DNA from: Spirochaetia bacterium
Lineage (GTDB): Bacteria > Spirochaetota > Spirochaetia > Sphaerochaetales > Sphaerochaetaceae
Reading direction: 5' to 3'
DNA length: 64,000 nt
Assembly (NCBI GenBank): GCA_022482625.1
Contig: JAKVOU010000001.1
Span: 1,102,784 to 1,166,783, forward strand
Part shown: positions 26,087-35,079 of the stretch, in pieces
Layout of the letters: every line of letters begins with the position of its first letter
Position numbering within the stretch: position 1 is the stretch's first letter
Notes under the pieces: model-generated
What the model was told of the DNA's origin: nothing
Databases searched by the model: none
The model's input: the letters and a program-made list of their open reading frames with translations, nothing else
Position numbers and translations under genes: made by a program

Positions 26087-27433
26087 TCAAATCGTGCACT
26101 TTACGATGTAAAGGCCATCCATGTAGGTATCGAGATAAATAAATCCTCGGTCATCTACCAATACATCTTCCGTAATTGCCACTTCGGGTCCAGGGACCAG
26201 ATTCCCCTCTGCATTATCAAAAAGCTTTTTCTTAGGATCAGGTGGCATAAAATAGGCAATTTCCTTAGGCACAAAAGGATCGGATACATCGTAAATCCTT
26301 AGGCCTGCGTTGAAATAACAGTCATATACCCGGTCGTCTCTTTTCTCATAGACATCAGGTCCGATTACATCAAAGACATTGTGTGGACCAAAGGGACAAC
26401 GTACACCATCTACGATATTGAAGTTGCTGCCATGGGTATAGCCTTCAGGTACCTGTGGGTACGGAAAGACAGATACCAGACTCGGGTGAGCCATATCCGT
26501 CAGTTCCACGATTCCCATCATGTTCATCGGCTGTGTCACGATTTTCTTGAAAAGGCCTTCTGTTGCTTCGTTGCAGAAATACCTTACCCGTTCTCCCTCC
26601 GTCGTAACGACAGCGTAGGGACGGTCTCCCAGCGGAAGGGCTGTATGGACAGGTGCTCCTGCTGCACCGCCACCGAATGGAGGATTGAGCGGAAGAAGTC
26701 CCATCATTTTTGGATTGGTATGATCTGACACATCAAGTGTAATGAACCCTTTGTTTGCATACGCCATATAGACAACATCACCCTTGCATACACATGCATG
26801 AAGGAATGGGGCAGAAAGTGATTCAGCCGAACCATAGCGGGTATTGCCGGCAGAAACCTTATTGTTCAGATATTGTTCATCTGCCCACCAACGCCCGACT
26901 TCCGTAGGCTTCGTAGGATCCTTGATATCGACGATTCTCAGTATGAAACCGTTGTATCCCTCACAGGCCCCGACCACATAGACATACCGTCCGCCATTAT
27001 AGCAGAAACGATGCACACCGCCGCTTCCATTGCAGGCAAATTTGGAAAGAAGCTTAGGATTTTCGGGGTCAGTCTTGACATCCCAAATGGAAATTCCACC
27101 CCAGAAAGGCAAACTTGGCGCAGTACCGTGCAATTCCTTCATGGTACCGCCGTGTGCAGTAATCAGCAGGCCATCGGCCAGCTGTATCTTCGGAAGGCTC
27201 TGCCCGTCTGTCATCCCTGGCAGGAAAAAGCCTTCTACCCATTTGACCTTCCGTGGTTTTGATGGGTCAGTGACATCCAATATATTGAACCCGTTGTGGC
27301 GGAAGCAGGCCGCATATAGATAGTATTTTCCATTGGCTTTCTGCAGAGCCATCTGGAATCCAGGTTTCCCATTCAGATCATCAAATCCGACAAATTCAAT
27401 ATTCTTCGCAAGTATTGTGTCTCTTTTGCTCAT
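26087..27433 (-). CDS. LVIVD-repeat beta-propeller protein
   Basis: 448 residues, no signal peptide. Repeated blades with the pattern ILDVTDPSKPRKV, LRIVDIKDPTKPTEVG, FITLDVSDHTNPKMMG, LRIYDVSDPFVPKEIAYF and DTYMDGLYIVKC mark the LVIVD repeat. Many family members are exported; this one appears cytoplasmic. It may act as an enzyme or scaffold for the flavoprotein behind it. First gene of a four-gene operon transcribed away from a LysR gene; a 19-bp palindrome (27476-27494) sits 43 bases upstream of its start. Confidence 0.85.
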   Translation of the reverse strand: MSKRDTILAKNIEFVGFDDLNGKPGFQMALQKANGKYYLYAACFRHNGFNILDVTDPSKPRKVKWVEGFFLPGMTDGQSLPKIQLADGLLITAHGGTMKELHGTAPSLPFWGGISIWDVKTDPENPKLLSKFACNGSGGVHRFCYNGGRYVYVVGACEGYNGFILRIVDIKDPTKPTEVGRWWADEQYLNNKVSAGNTRYGSAESLSAPFLHACVCKGDVVYMAYANKGFITLDVSDHTNPKMMGLLPLNPPFGGGAAGAPVHTALPLGDRPYAVVTTEGERVRYFCNEATEGLFKKIVTQPMNMMGIVELTDMAHPSLVSVFPYPQVPEGYTHGSNFNIVDGVRCPFGPHNVFDVIGPDVYEKRDDRVYDCYFNAGLRIYDVSDPFVPKEIAYFMPPDPKKKLFDNAEGNLVPGPEVAITEDVLVDDRGFIYLDTYMDGLYIVKCTI

Positions 27434-27475
27434 AGCTACATTTCATCCTCTATGATGAGTGTAAGCCTTGTTCTG

Positions 27476-27494
27476 TTTGCTGTGAAATAGCAAA
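27476..27494. promoter_or_regulatory. Palindromic operator candidate, TGTGAAATA motif (site 1)
   Basis: TTTGC-TGTGAAATA-GCAAA, a 19-bp dyad between the LVIVD gene and LysR. The core TGTGAAATA also occurs upstream of iorA (33119) and of the permease (34882); sites 1 and 2 agree at 16 of 20 bases from the core onward. Confidence 0.5.
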
Positions 27495-27507
27495 TGCAAC
27501 ATATATT

Positions 27508-27525
27508 CATAACATTAGCATTATG
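27508..27525. promoter_or_regulatory. LysR-type binding site candidate
   Basis: CATAA-N8-TTATG dyad in the divergent intergenic region between LysR and its presumed target operon. A TATAAT (27580-27585) further on may serve lysR. Confidence 0.4.
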
Positions 27526-27651
27526 ACTTTGCCATAAATACCGAAAATCATACATTCTACAGAATCGAATCATATCGGATATAATTATTCCACTAGACAG
27601 AAGTAAGAAAAATCCTCACTATGAAGCAAGGAACATGAGGAGTCCAGACCG

Positions 27652-28551
27652 ATGACATACCACCAGATACATTGCTTTTTGGAAGTGGCAGAACTCAAAA
27701 GCTTCACACGGGCCTCTGAAGCCCTTAATCTCAGCCAACCGGCAATCAGCAGGATAATTACAGCCATGGAAAATGAACTGGGAATCAGACTGTTTGAAAG
27801 GAACAAGGACAAACCTATTGCACTTACTCCTGCCGGAAAAGATTTCTATTCATTTTTCAACAAGTTCATGATGGAATTCAAGAAATTGCTTTCTGAGTAC
27901 AGTATGGAAAATGGGAAAAAAGTACGTATATATCAGCTTGGCTATCCCTCAGGCTGGAGTATTACAAATTTTTATGATGGTGTCGTCAATCAATTCCACC
28001 AGCTTCATCCTGACAGTGCCATTGAAATAATAAGCTATGATTTGAACCTGCTCAAGGAAAAGTTGCTTTCGGGAGATTTGGATTTCATCCTTTGCTTCAA
28101 CAGTTATATCAGGGAAACGAAAAGCGTATCATCCCGCAAGATCGTAGATCTGCCACGACTGGTCCTTTATTCGGACGTTTGTATCGAAAAGTATGGGAAT
28201 TTCACCAAGCCAAGTGATTTCAGCGGTATCCCGTTCCTTATCCCAAGTGCCTGCAATACCGAGAGCATGGCAGAGGATATAAAAAATGTCATGGAAAAGA
28301 ATGGCATTGATTCCATCATTGAATTTCATTCAAACATGGACAATATCACCACTTTGGTAGAGAACGGAAGCGGTGTAACCATGTTCGATGCATGGAGCCG
28401 AAACCTCAAGATGGGAGGTTTCCATTCCATGCCGCTGGAACCTAGCCATTCCGTCATGCTGTCCTTTGCAAGGGTCGACAACTACAGGGTAATCGATGAC
28501 CTTGTACAGATCATAAACAAGAATGCCTTTCTGCAGAAAAAGAGCAAATAA
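27652..28551 (+). CDS. LysR-family transcriptional regulator
   Basis: 299 residues, the family length. Residues 1-60 are the winged helix-turn-helix (YHQIHCFLEVAELKSFTRAS, LNLSQPAISRIITAMENELG, RLFERNKDKPIALT). The remainder is the periplasmic-binding-like effector domain (FLIPSACNTESMAEDIKNV, TTLVENGSGVTMFDAW). GAGGAG lies nine bases before the ATG. It is divergent from the LVIVD operon, the usual arrangement for a LysR regulator and its target, so it most likely controls that operon. It may also act on ior and the permease if the shared TGTGAAATA motif is its site. The gene is convergent with buk. Confidence 0.92.
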   Translation: MTYHQIHCFLEVAELKSFTRASEALNLSQPAISRIITAMENELGIRLFERNKDKPIALTPAGKDFYSFFNKFMMEFKKLLSEYSMENGKKVRIYQLGYPSGWSITNFYDGVVNQFHQLHPDSAIEIISYDLNLLKEKLLSGDLDFILCFNSYIRETKSVSSRKIVDLPRLVLYSDVCIEKYGNFTKPSDFSGIPFLIPSACNTESMAEDIKNVMEKNGIDSIIEFHSNMDNITTLVENGSGVTMFDAWSRNLKMGGFHSMPLEPSHSVMLSFARVDNYRVIDDLVQIINKNAFLQKKSK

Positions 28552-28682
28552 ACAACATGATCTTTTGTCTAGCAGGTTTAGAAAAAAAATAATCTGGCAG
28601 GCAGAAAACATCATAGGGAAAAGTCGATATGGACAACAACAAACCATCCTTGTTCCCTGCCAGCCATAAAACTAACCAAAAA

Positions 28683-29768
28683 TCAGTGTGAATTCACACT
28701 TTTTACGAACTCATAGGCTTTTTCTTCGCCTCTAAGGACTCTCAGACCACCATATGCAAGACTTTCCATCTCCTTTTCACCAGGATAGACCACCACAGGA
28801 GCTATGAATCGTACATGCTGTGTAATGAAGTCTACGATATAGTGGGAATAGGCAATACCACCTGTCAGTATGATGCCGTCAACCTTTCCGCTGACATAGA
28901 TACTGAGTAATCCGACATACCTTGCAATGTTCAATGCCATGCCATCGTAGAACAACTTTGCCTTCGCATCGCCGGCCGCTATCTTTTTCTCAATTTCCCG
29001 GCCATCAGTCAATCCGATATCAAGCAACAGGCCACCTTTTCCATGCAATAGTTTCAACAACTCATCATGCGTATACTTGCCGCTATAGCAGATATCCACA
29101 AGCTGGTAAGATGGGATATCACCGGCACGTTCAGGAGAGTATGGACCGTTCTCATCAGAAACAAAATCTTCTATCGTACCATTATGGTGCAGGCTCAATG
29201 TGATGCCTCCGCCCATATGTGCAACGATCAGAGTACAGTCCCTGTAGGCCTTTCCCTGTTCCTTTGCATAACGTATGGCCGCAGCCCTCATGTTGAGATT
29301 ATGGCCCATGCCCCTTCTTCTCGTTCCAGGGAAGCCGGTTACCTTGGCCAGATCAGTCATTTCATCAACGGTCACGGCATCATAGATATATGCAGGAATG
29401 CCATATTGTCGGGCAATGCGGTCGGCAATCACGGCACCCATATTCGATGCATGCTCGTTCACAGGTGCATGCGTCAGCTGCCAGACCATATCCTCATTGA
29501 CCTTATAAGCCCCGGATTTTACAGGTGGAAGCAGGCCACCCCTCGATATTACGGCAGAAAGGGATGCATATGGTATACCGTGTTCTGCAAGTGTCGTTGC
29601 AACGACCTTCTCTCTCATCGGAAGCTGATCCATTACATTCCTGTAACGTCCCAGTTCCGCGAGACTATGGGAAACATTTTCAGTAAAAACGGGTTTCTCA
29701 TCATCATAGACTGCAATTTTCGTTGAAGTAGAACCAGGATTCAAAATCAAAAGCCTATACATCGCCAA
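28683..29768 (-). CDS. buk: Butyrate kinase (acyl kinase)
   Basis: 361 residues, family length. ASKHA-fold acyl kinase: LILNPGSTSTKIAVYDDEKP at the N-terminus (phosphate 1), AHMGGGITLSLHHNG in the middle (phosphate 2) and DGIILTGGIAYSHYIVDF (adenosine motif). It converts butyryl- or branched-chain acyl-phosphate plus ADP to the acid plus ATP. It follows ptb by three bases and is the last gene of ior-ptb-buk. Beside an indolepyruvate oxidoreductase the substrate is more likely isobutyrate, isovalerate or aryl acetate than butyrate (inference). Confidence 0.95.
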   Translation of the reverse strand: MAMYRLLILNPGSTSTKIAVYDDEKPVFTENVSHSLAELGRYRNVMDQLPMREKVVATTLAEHGIPYASLSAVISRGGLLPPVKSGAYKVNEDMVWQLTHAPVNEHASNMGAVIADRIARQYGIPAYIYDAVTVDEMTDLAKVTGFPGTRRRGMGHNLNMRAAAIRYAKEQGKAYRDCTLIVAHMGGGITLSLHHNGTIEDFVSDENGPYSPERAGDIPSYQLVDICYSGKYTHDELLKLLHGKGGLLLDIGLTDGREIEKKIAAGDAKAKLFYDGMALNIARYVGLLSIYVSGKVDGIILTGGIAYSHYIVDFITQHVRFIAPVVVYPGEKEMESLAYGGLRVLRGEEKAYEFVKSVNSH

Positions 29769-29771
29769 CTC

Positions 29772-30671
29772 CTAGACCGCAAGGGAAGAAATAAGTATCG
29801 ACAGATACTTTTCTTCTGCTGAAGCTCCGCGTGAACTCAGTACCACCGGGCAACTGGCACCGACGACGAAGCCGGCCATCCTTGCCTTGCAGGTTACTGA
29901 AAGCATCTTGCCCATGATGTTTCCCGTATGGATGTTCGGCGCCAACAGGATATCGACATCACCAGCCACAGGACTGCTGAAACCCTTCATGTCAGCGATT
30001 TCCTTATCCATGGCACAGTCATAGGAAATCGGACCATCGACGATACAGTTCTGTATCTCACCTTTCTGGTTCATTTCCTTGAGTGCATGTGCATCGACAG
30101 TCTCGATCATCTTCGGGTTCACTTTCTCAACACAGGCAAGCACTCCAACCTTGGGACATTCATATCCCATCTTGTTGAACACAGCTACTGTATTTTCAAT
30201 AATCTCTTTTTTTTGTTCCAGAGTCGGATAAGGTACCATACCTCCGTCCACAGGAGCAAGAAGCTTATGATAGCCTGGTACTTCAAACAAGGCTACATGG
30301 CTCATGAGCTTTCCTGTACCAAGTCCATGTTCCTTGTCCACTACGGCCTTCAGCACGACCTTCGTATCGGTCTTGCCTTTCATAAGGAAGTCCGCTTTGC
30401 CTTCCCTTACCAATGCAACAGCCTTCCGGCTGGCTTCAACGGAATCCGCAGCATCGACAATCGAGAAGTCTGCAACATGCCCAAGATCCTTTAGTATCTG
30501 CTCGATTACACCTGCATCACCGACAAGAATCGGTTCCACAAGTCCTGTATCCTTGGCCCTGCAGACGGCTTGCAGGGTGTGTTCATCCCCTGCAGCCGCC
30601 ACAGCCATTTTCCTGCATGTAGCACTGAGCTTCATGCGGGCAATCAATTCATCAAATGTCCTGACGATCAT
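29772..30671 (-). CDS. ptb: Phosphate butyryltransferase
   Basis: 299 residues, close to clostridial Ptb. Transfers the acyl group from CoA to phosphate, giving the acyl phosphate that Buk uses to make ATP. The family's conserved segments are seen: AAGDEHTLQAVCRAKDTGLV, DFLMKGKTDTKVVLKAV, FEVPGYHKLLAPVDGGM and DILLAPNIHTGNIMGKML (phosphotransacetylase-like CoA/phosphate site). It starts 12 bases after iorB and ends three bases before buk; all are one operon. Confidence 0.94.
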   Translation of the reverse strand: MIVRTFDELIARMKLSATCRKMAVAAAGDEHTLQAVCRAKDTGLVEPILVGDAGVIEQILKDLGHVADFSIVDAADSVEASRKAVALVREGKADFLMKGKTDTKVVLKAVVDKEHGLGTGKLMSHVALFEVPGYHKLLAPVDGGMVPYPTLEQKKEIIENTVAVFNKMGYECPKVGVLACVEKVNPKMIETVDAHALKEMNQKGEIQNCIVDGPISYDCAMDKEIADMKGFSSPVAGDVDILLAPNIHTGNIMGKMLSVTCKARMAGFVVGASCPVVLSSRGASAEEKYLSILISSLAV

Positions 30672-30683
30672 ATATTTCCCTTT

Positions 30684-31262
30684 CTAACCGACTGAATCCA
30701 ATCCAGCCTGGAATGCTTTCAGATTCAAATCAATGAACTTCGGCTTGACACATTTCTTCAAGGCTGCATCCCAATCAAGCTGCTGTAGCTGCATCAGTTT
30801 CACAAGGGCTCCCAGCAGAACGATGTTCATCGCCTTCTTGTTGCCAAGGTCTCCGGCAATCTTGCCGGCATCGACGACATAGGTCGTTGCAACTTTTGAC
30901 AGCTTTCCTATGATATCATCGGGATATACATCCTTTCCACTGGCAGTCGTAGCAGTATCAATCTTGAAATTGTTGACAACCACATGGCCATTTTCCTTCA
31001 AATCGTCAAGATATCTGGCTGCTTCCATGATTTCAAATGAAACAAGGATATCTGCAGAACCTTTTCCGATGATAGGCGAATATACCTTTTTGCCAAACCT
31101 GACCTGGGTCGTAACACTTCCGCCACGTTGGGACATACCATGTATTTCACTCATCTTGACATCATAGCCACCGGCTACCAATGCAGCAGACAACACCTTG
31201 CTAGCAAGGATTGTTCCCTGCCCTCCGACACCACAAAGGATGATGTTCTGTACGTTTTCCAT
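30684..31262 (-). CDS. iorB: Indolepyruvate:ferredoxin oxidoreductase, beta subunit
   Basis: 192 residues from ATG 31262, chosen because GGAGGG lies upstream; a longer frame to 31313 overlaps the end of iorA. Gamma-type domain of 2-oxoacid:ferredoxin oxidoreductases: IILCGVGGQGTILASKVL, EIHGMSQRGGSVTTQVR. With IorA it decarboxylates aryl pyruvates (from Trp, Phe, Tyr) or related oxo acids to acyl-CoA and reduces ferredoxin. Two bases separate it from iorA, so the subunits are coupled. Confidence 0.95.
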   Translation of the reverse strand: MENVQNIILCGVGGQGTILASKVLSAALVAGGYDVKMSEIHGMSQRGGSVTTQVRFGKKVYSPIIGKGSADILVSFEIMEAARYLDDLKENGHVVVNNFKIDTATTASGKDVYPDDIIGKLSKVATTYVVDAGKIAGDLGNKKAMNIVLLGALVKLMQLQQLDWDAALKKCVKPKFIDLNLKAFQAGLDSVG

Positions 31263-31264
31263 AC

Positions 31265-33025
31265 TCAGCCCTCCACTTTCCTTATTGCATGCGTCGGACA
31301 GACCTGCATACAAATATCACAACCAGTACATTGGCTTAAGTCAATACTTACTTTCTTGGTTGCCTTGTCATAGACCAATGCCGGACATCCGGTCCTCACG
31401 CAGGTTCTGCATCCGATGCATGTTTCTGTATCAACATAGTTTTTTTTCACCGAACTGCCGAATTCCTGCTTGTCAATCTCGCTGAATTTCTTCAAGGCAC
31501 AAGGGTACTTTGTGATGATCAAAGCCGGTTCATCAAAGCCCAAGCCCCACTGCAGGGCCTTGCGGCAGTCACCAAGATGCAAGGGATTGATAGTCTTGAT
31601 ATGCTTCACACCAAGAGCTTCTGCCACTTTTGCTATATCAGTCAGAGGAGCCTCTTCACCCATGATATTATAACCTGTACCTGGGTTTTCCTGATGTCCT
31701 GTCATAGCAGTAATACGGTTGTCCATTACCACCAGAAGCACATTGCTGTTGTTATAGACGCATTCCAGCATACTGGTCATGCCTGAATGGAAGAAAGTTG
31801 AATCACCCATTATGCCGACCACACGTTTGTCACTTCCACTTTTCTTAAACATCTTTGCCATGCCGTGTGCTGCAGAAAAGCCAGACCCCATACAGAATGC
31901 AAAATCTTTGGCCCTTCCAAGAGCATAGCAACCGATATCGCTGGAAAATACTATATTCTTCAGTTTGAGCATCTCAACATAAATTCCCCGATGGGGGCAT
32001 CCTGCACAAAGTACAGGTGGCCGCTCAACCGTTCCGAAATCTTCATGGGAAATGGGCTTGGGTTCAACCCCCAGCAAAGCACTTCGGAGAATATCTGGGT
32101 TAAGTTCATAGAGCCTAGGCACCTTTTCCTTGCCGATACAGCTGAGGCCTGCAGCTTTCATCTGATTTTCCATATAAGGTTCAAGTTCTTCAATGACATA
32201 GAGAGTCTTGACTTTTGAGGAAAAATCCTTGATTTTTGCCATCGGAAGAGGATTCGTCAAGCCGATCTTCAAATAAGAAGCAGCGTCACCGAAGACTTCC
32301 TTTGCATACTGGTATGACACTCCCGATGTAACGATGCCGACATCTCCGGTATTCCATTCGACGGTATTCAGCGGGCAGTCATTGGACAGCTCTTCAAGTT
32401 TCTTGAAACGTTCCATGACATCAGCATGCAATCCATAGGAAACCGCCGGTACGGGATTGTACCTTCTCTGCTTGACATATGGGACGTAAGGAACTTCCTT
32501 CCTTTCATCTGTCTCTACCAAGCTTTTGCTATGGCAGACCCTGGTAGTCATTCTGATCATTACCGGTACATTGTATGTTTCGCTGATCTCCATTGCCTGC
32601 CGTACAAAATCCTTTGCTTCCTGTGAGTTCGATGGCTCAAGCATAGCAAGGTTTGCTGCCGTTGCATAATAGCGGTTATCCTGTTCATTCTGTGAGGAAT
32701 GGCAGGAGGGATCGTCTGCGGATACGATGGCAAGCCCTCCTGTTACTCCTGTATATGCCACTGTAAAAATAGGATCGGCAGCAACATTTACTCCGACATG
32801 TTTCATGGTTGCGATAGACCTGGCACCACCGACGCTTGCACCGATTGCGGCTTCAACTGCGGTTTTCTCATTGGGAGCCCACTCACTGGTCACTTCAGGG
32901 TATTTACCCGAGACGTTTTCCAGAATTTCAGTACTGGGAGTCCCAGGGTAACCGGAGGCGAACTGCACACCGGCTTCCCAGATTCCCCGGGCTATGGCTT
33001 CGTTACCACTCATCAATTCTTTCAT
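31265..33025 (-). CDS. iorA: Indolepyruvate:ferredoxin oxidoreductase, alpha subunit
   Basis: 586 residues from ATG 33025 (GAGGAC upstream); in-frame codons up to 33070 have no such site. Order of domains: pyrimidine-binding part (ASGYPGTPSTEILEN, NEKTAVEAAIGASVGGARS), thiamine-diphosphate part (CAGCPHRGIYVEML, IMGDSTFFHSGMTSML, VMDNRITAMTGHQENPG) and a C-terminal two-cluster ferredoxin domain (CIGCRTCVRTGCPAL and CTGCDICMQVCPTHAI). It is the first gene of ior-ptb-buk. A palindromic TGTGAAATA site lies about 90 bases upstream. Confidence 0.96.
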   Translation of the reverse strand: MKELMSGNEAIARGIWEAGVQFASGYPGTPSTEILENVSGKYPEVTSEWAPNEKTAVEAAIGASVGGARSIATMKHVGVNVAADPIFTVAYTGVTGGLAIVSADDPSCHSSQNEQDNRYYATAANLAMLEPSNSQEAKDFVRQAMEISETYNVPVMIRMTTRVCHSKSLVETDERKEVPYVPYVKQRRYNPVPAVSYGLHADVMERFKKLEELSNDCPLNTVEWNTGDVGIVTSGVSYQYAKEVFGDAASYLKIGLTNPLPMAKIKDFSSKVKTLYVIEELEPYMENQMKAAGLSCIGKEKVPRLYELNPDILRSALLGVEPKPISHEDFGTVERPPVLCAGCPHRGIYVEMLKLKNIVFSSDIGCYALGRAKDFAFCMGSGFSAAHGMAKMFKKSGSDKRVVGIMGDSTFFHSGMTSMLECVYNNSNVLLVVMDNRITAMTGHQENPGTGYNIMGEEAPLTDIAKVAEALGVKHIKTINPLHLGDCRKALQWGLGFDEPALIITKYPCALKKFSEIDKQEFGSSVKKNYVDTETCIGCRTCVRTGCPALVYDKATKKVSIDLSQCTGCDICMQVCPTHAIRKVEG

Positions 33026-33115
33026 GTTAGTCCTCTTTTCATCTACAGATTCTCTTTCCTTCTTCATCAAAAGGAAAACAACATTCCATGATTCAATTTT
33101 AAGTCAGGCCTCTGA

Positions 33116-33133
33116 AATTGTGAAATATCAATT
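33116..33133. promoter_or_regulatory. Palindromic operator candidate, TGTGAAATA motif (site 2)
   Basis: AATTG-TGAAATAT-CAATT in the 327-base gene-free stretch 33026-33352 upstream of iorA. It shares its core with 27481 and 34882. TTGTGAAATA also equals one half of a Rex operator, but the second half is missing. Besides this site the stretch holds only the permease terminator. Confidence 0.45.
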
Positions 33134-33224
33134 GCGGCATAGTAGCATAACAAAAACATTATAGGCAGCATGGTACAGGCAAAACGATGGTCCTGGACCA
33201 GAAAGATATTGCTTCTGGCTACAG

Positions 33225-33269
33225 AAAAAGCCCTATGGACTGTCAGACAGGACTGAGATTCCATAGGGC
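33225..33269 (-). terminator. Terminator of permease gene
   Basis: Minus-strand stem GCCCTATGGA (33269-33260) / TCCATAGGGC (33239-33230) with 20-base loop, then CTTTTTCTG. It separates the permease transcript from ior. Confidence 0.75.
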
Positions 33270-33352
33270 AATTGCAATTGAACAGTCAAAACATCATCAG
33301 AGAAAGCACATCGGGCTGCCTGCTGCAACTGGGCTATTCCCCTGTGTGTATC

Positions 33353-34669
33353 TCAGCACAATCCGGGGAATTTGATGCAGAGCAAGGTCAGTACCAAAGT
33401 ACCTATCGTAGTGTTCAGCACCGTGCATATGCCGACATACTTATATGACTGCCGGGCATTCGTCTTTGCAATCTCATTTGCAGCGATATATCCTGCATTC
33501 GTAGGCAATGTGTCAAATGTAGTAGCAGAGAAAGATGCAATCCTGTGGAATGCATTCATGTTTACGCCCAGACTCTGGAACGTAGGAGTAAACATCGGAA
33601 GTCCTGCACCAAGACCTGCAGGGCCAGAACCACAGATCAGAGTCATGACCATCAGGGCGAACATTGCTATCAGCAACGCCGGGCCGTTGATCAGGGTCAG
33701 TTTCTTCGAAAATATAGCAAAGGAATTTGTTATGGCCACAACAGAACCGAAACCAGCAACCGCCCCTGCCTGACAAGAAACGACACAAGCATTTGTACAT
33801 GCATTCTCCAACGCTTTGAGAATGTCTTTGAGTCCCTTCAGCTGTTTGGCAAAAATGGCAATCGCAAGGATACTTCCGACCATAAGAGCAAAGTTGACAT
33901 TGATCTTGAAGGCATTGAACAGTACAAATACTACTACCATCGGAATGAGGGCAATAAGCGGATTCGGAAGTTCCTTGTCAGTAGAAGCAGCTTCGGCACC
34001 GACTGTGGTTTCAAAGGTATGCCCACCTGCAATCTCTTTTTTCGCAGCAGTATTCAGATACATCACATTCAGGAACAGGATCAACGTACCGGCAATGAAA
34101 CCAGGCAAGGCAGCAGCCATCGACGAAGTACCAAGGTACCACATTGCCTGAACATTCTGGATTTGAGGAGAACCAGGCATTGCAAGAGCTGACGTAGCTA
34201 TGCATCCCAAGATCATACCAGGTACCATATAGCGCGGAATATCTGATTCTCTGCAAAGTTCCAAGGTAAGAGGTGTCATGACAAACATAAGGACTATTGC
34301 ACTTACACCGCCATAGGAAAGCAAAAGGCCAGAAATGAAAACAATCAGAATAGTCGCAAGAGGTGTCAGCTTATCATGTTTTCCCCTGAATATATTGGAA
34401 ACTCCTCTTGCAATGCTGGAAGCAGCACCGCTGGTTCCATAGATTTCTCCAAATACAGCGCCCCATAAGAAAATCGGCAATTGTCCGATAAGAAAACCAC
34501 CGACACCATTCATGTAAGTAGTCAAGTAGCCATCAGTTACAGAAATACCGTTGAAAATACAGACAATCATACTTGCTACGGCTCCGATAATGAGCAACGG
34601 CCATCCTTTGATGACGAAATAAATCAAAAATACCAATGAAAACAAAATGCCTAGAATCCCTATTACCAT
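33353..34669 (-). CDS. GntP-like organic-anion permease
   Basis: 438 residues with about twelve membrane segments. Signature stretches: LLSYGGVSAIVLMFVMTPL, MPGSPQIQNVQAMWYLG and CGSGPAGLGAGLPMF resemble GntP/ion-transporter superfamily permeases that move gluconate, lactate-like or other hydroxy/oxo acids with protons or sodium. It lies just upstream of ior-ptb-buk on the same strand but has its own terminator. It may import an oxo or hydroxy acid used by IorAB or export an acid product; neither can be decided. Start ATG 34669 has AGGGAAA immediately before it. Confidence 0.8.
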   Translation of the reverse strand: MVIGILGILFSLVFLIYFVIKGWPLLIIGAVASMIVCIFNGISVTDGYLTTYMNGVGGFLIGQLPIFLWGAVFGEIYGTSGAASSIARGVSNIFRGKHDKLTPLATILIVFISGLLLSYGGVSAIVLMFVMTPLTLELCRESDIPRYMVPGMILGCIATSALAMPGSPQIQNVQAMWYLGTSSMAAALPGFIAGTLILFLNVMYLNTAAKKEIAGGHTFETTVGAEAASTDKELPNPLIALIPMVVVFVLFNAFKINVNFALMVGSILAIAIFAKQLKGLKDILKALENACTNACVVSCQAGAVAGFGSVVAITNSFAIFSKKLTLINGPALLIAMFALMVMTLICGSGPAGLGAGLPMFTPTFQSLGVNMNAFHRIASFSATTFDTLPTNAGYIAANEIAKTNARQSYKYVGICTVLNTTIGTLVLTLLCIKFPGLC

Positions 34670-35008
34670 TTTCCCTGACCAGCAATCGTCATAAGATTGG
34701 ACTGATCTCCTCCCATAGATTAATAGAATTTTATTCCTTATTAGGTATTATATATTTGATAAATAAGAATCATGAAAACCTCATCACACATCAATACCTT
34801 ACGAATAACGAATGGATAAAAGAAAAAATATAGTTTTTCCTTCTTACTCACTCGTAAAACAGTAAGATGTAACTTGCTATTTGTGAAATAGTATTTTATT
34901 CATTATGTCATAACATATTCATTATAAAATGGATATAAAATCCTATAAGAAATACACAGGACAAGAAAAATTCGGTTAATAAAATAAATCCCGAAAGAGT
35001 AAATAAAT
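34670..35008. other. A+T-rich control region upstream of permease
   Basis: No gene. It contains the third TGTGAAATA palindrome (34877-34891) and ends at the terminator of the dap operon. A long region (over 200 bases) between that palindrome and the permease start holds no clear second signal. Confidence 0.5.
34877..34891. promoter_or_regulatory. Palindromic operator candidate, TGTGAAATA motif (site 3)
   Basis: CTATTT-GTG-AAATAG, a perfect 6-base dyad whose centre carries TGTGAAATA (34882-34890), as at 27481 and 33119. Confidence 0.45.
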
Positions 35009-35044
35009 AATAAGCCAACAATCAGAATACATTGTCGGCTTATT
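35009..35044 (-). terminator. Terminator of the dap operon
   Basis: AATAAGCC (35009-35016) pairs with GGCTTATT (35037-35044), extended by ACAAT/ATTGT after one mismatch; on the minus strand a T-rich tail follows. Confidence 0.7.
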
Positions 35045-35079
35045 CAGCATTTTGTCATTACTTTCTAGTTTTAATTATC

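Noticed and set aside
28593-28663. CTGGCAGG ... CCTGCCAG inverted repeat between lysR and buk
   Set aside because: Only eight bases with a loop of about 55 and no T-run; too weak to call a terminator.
33116-33133. Rex operator
   Set aside because: TTGTGAAATA fits one half, but the second half TTCACAA is absent at all three sites.
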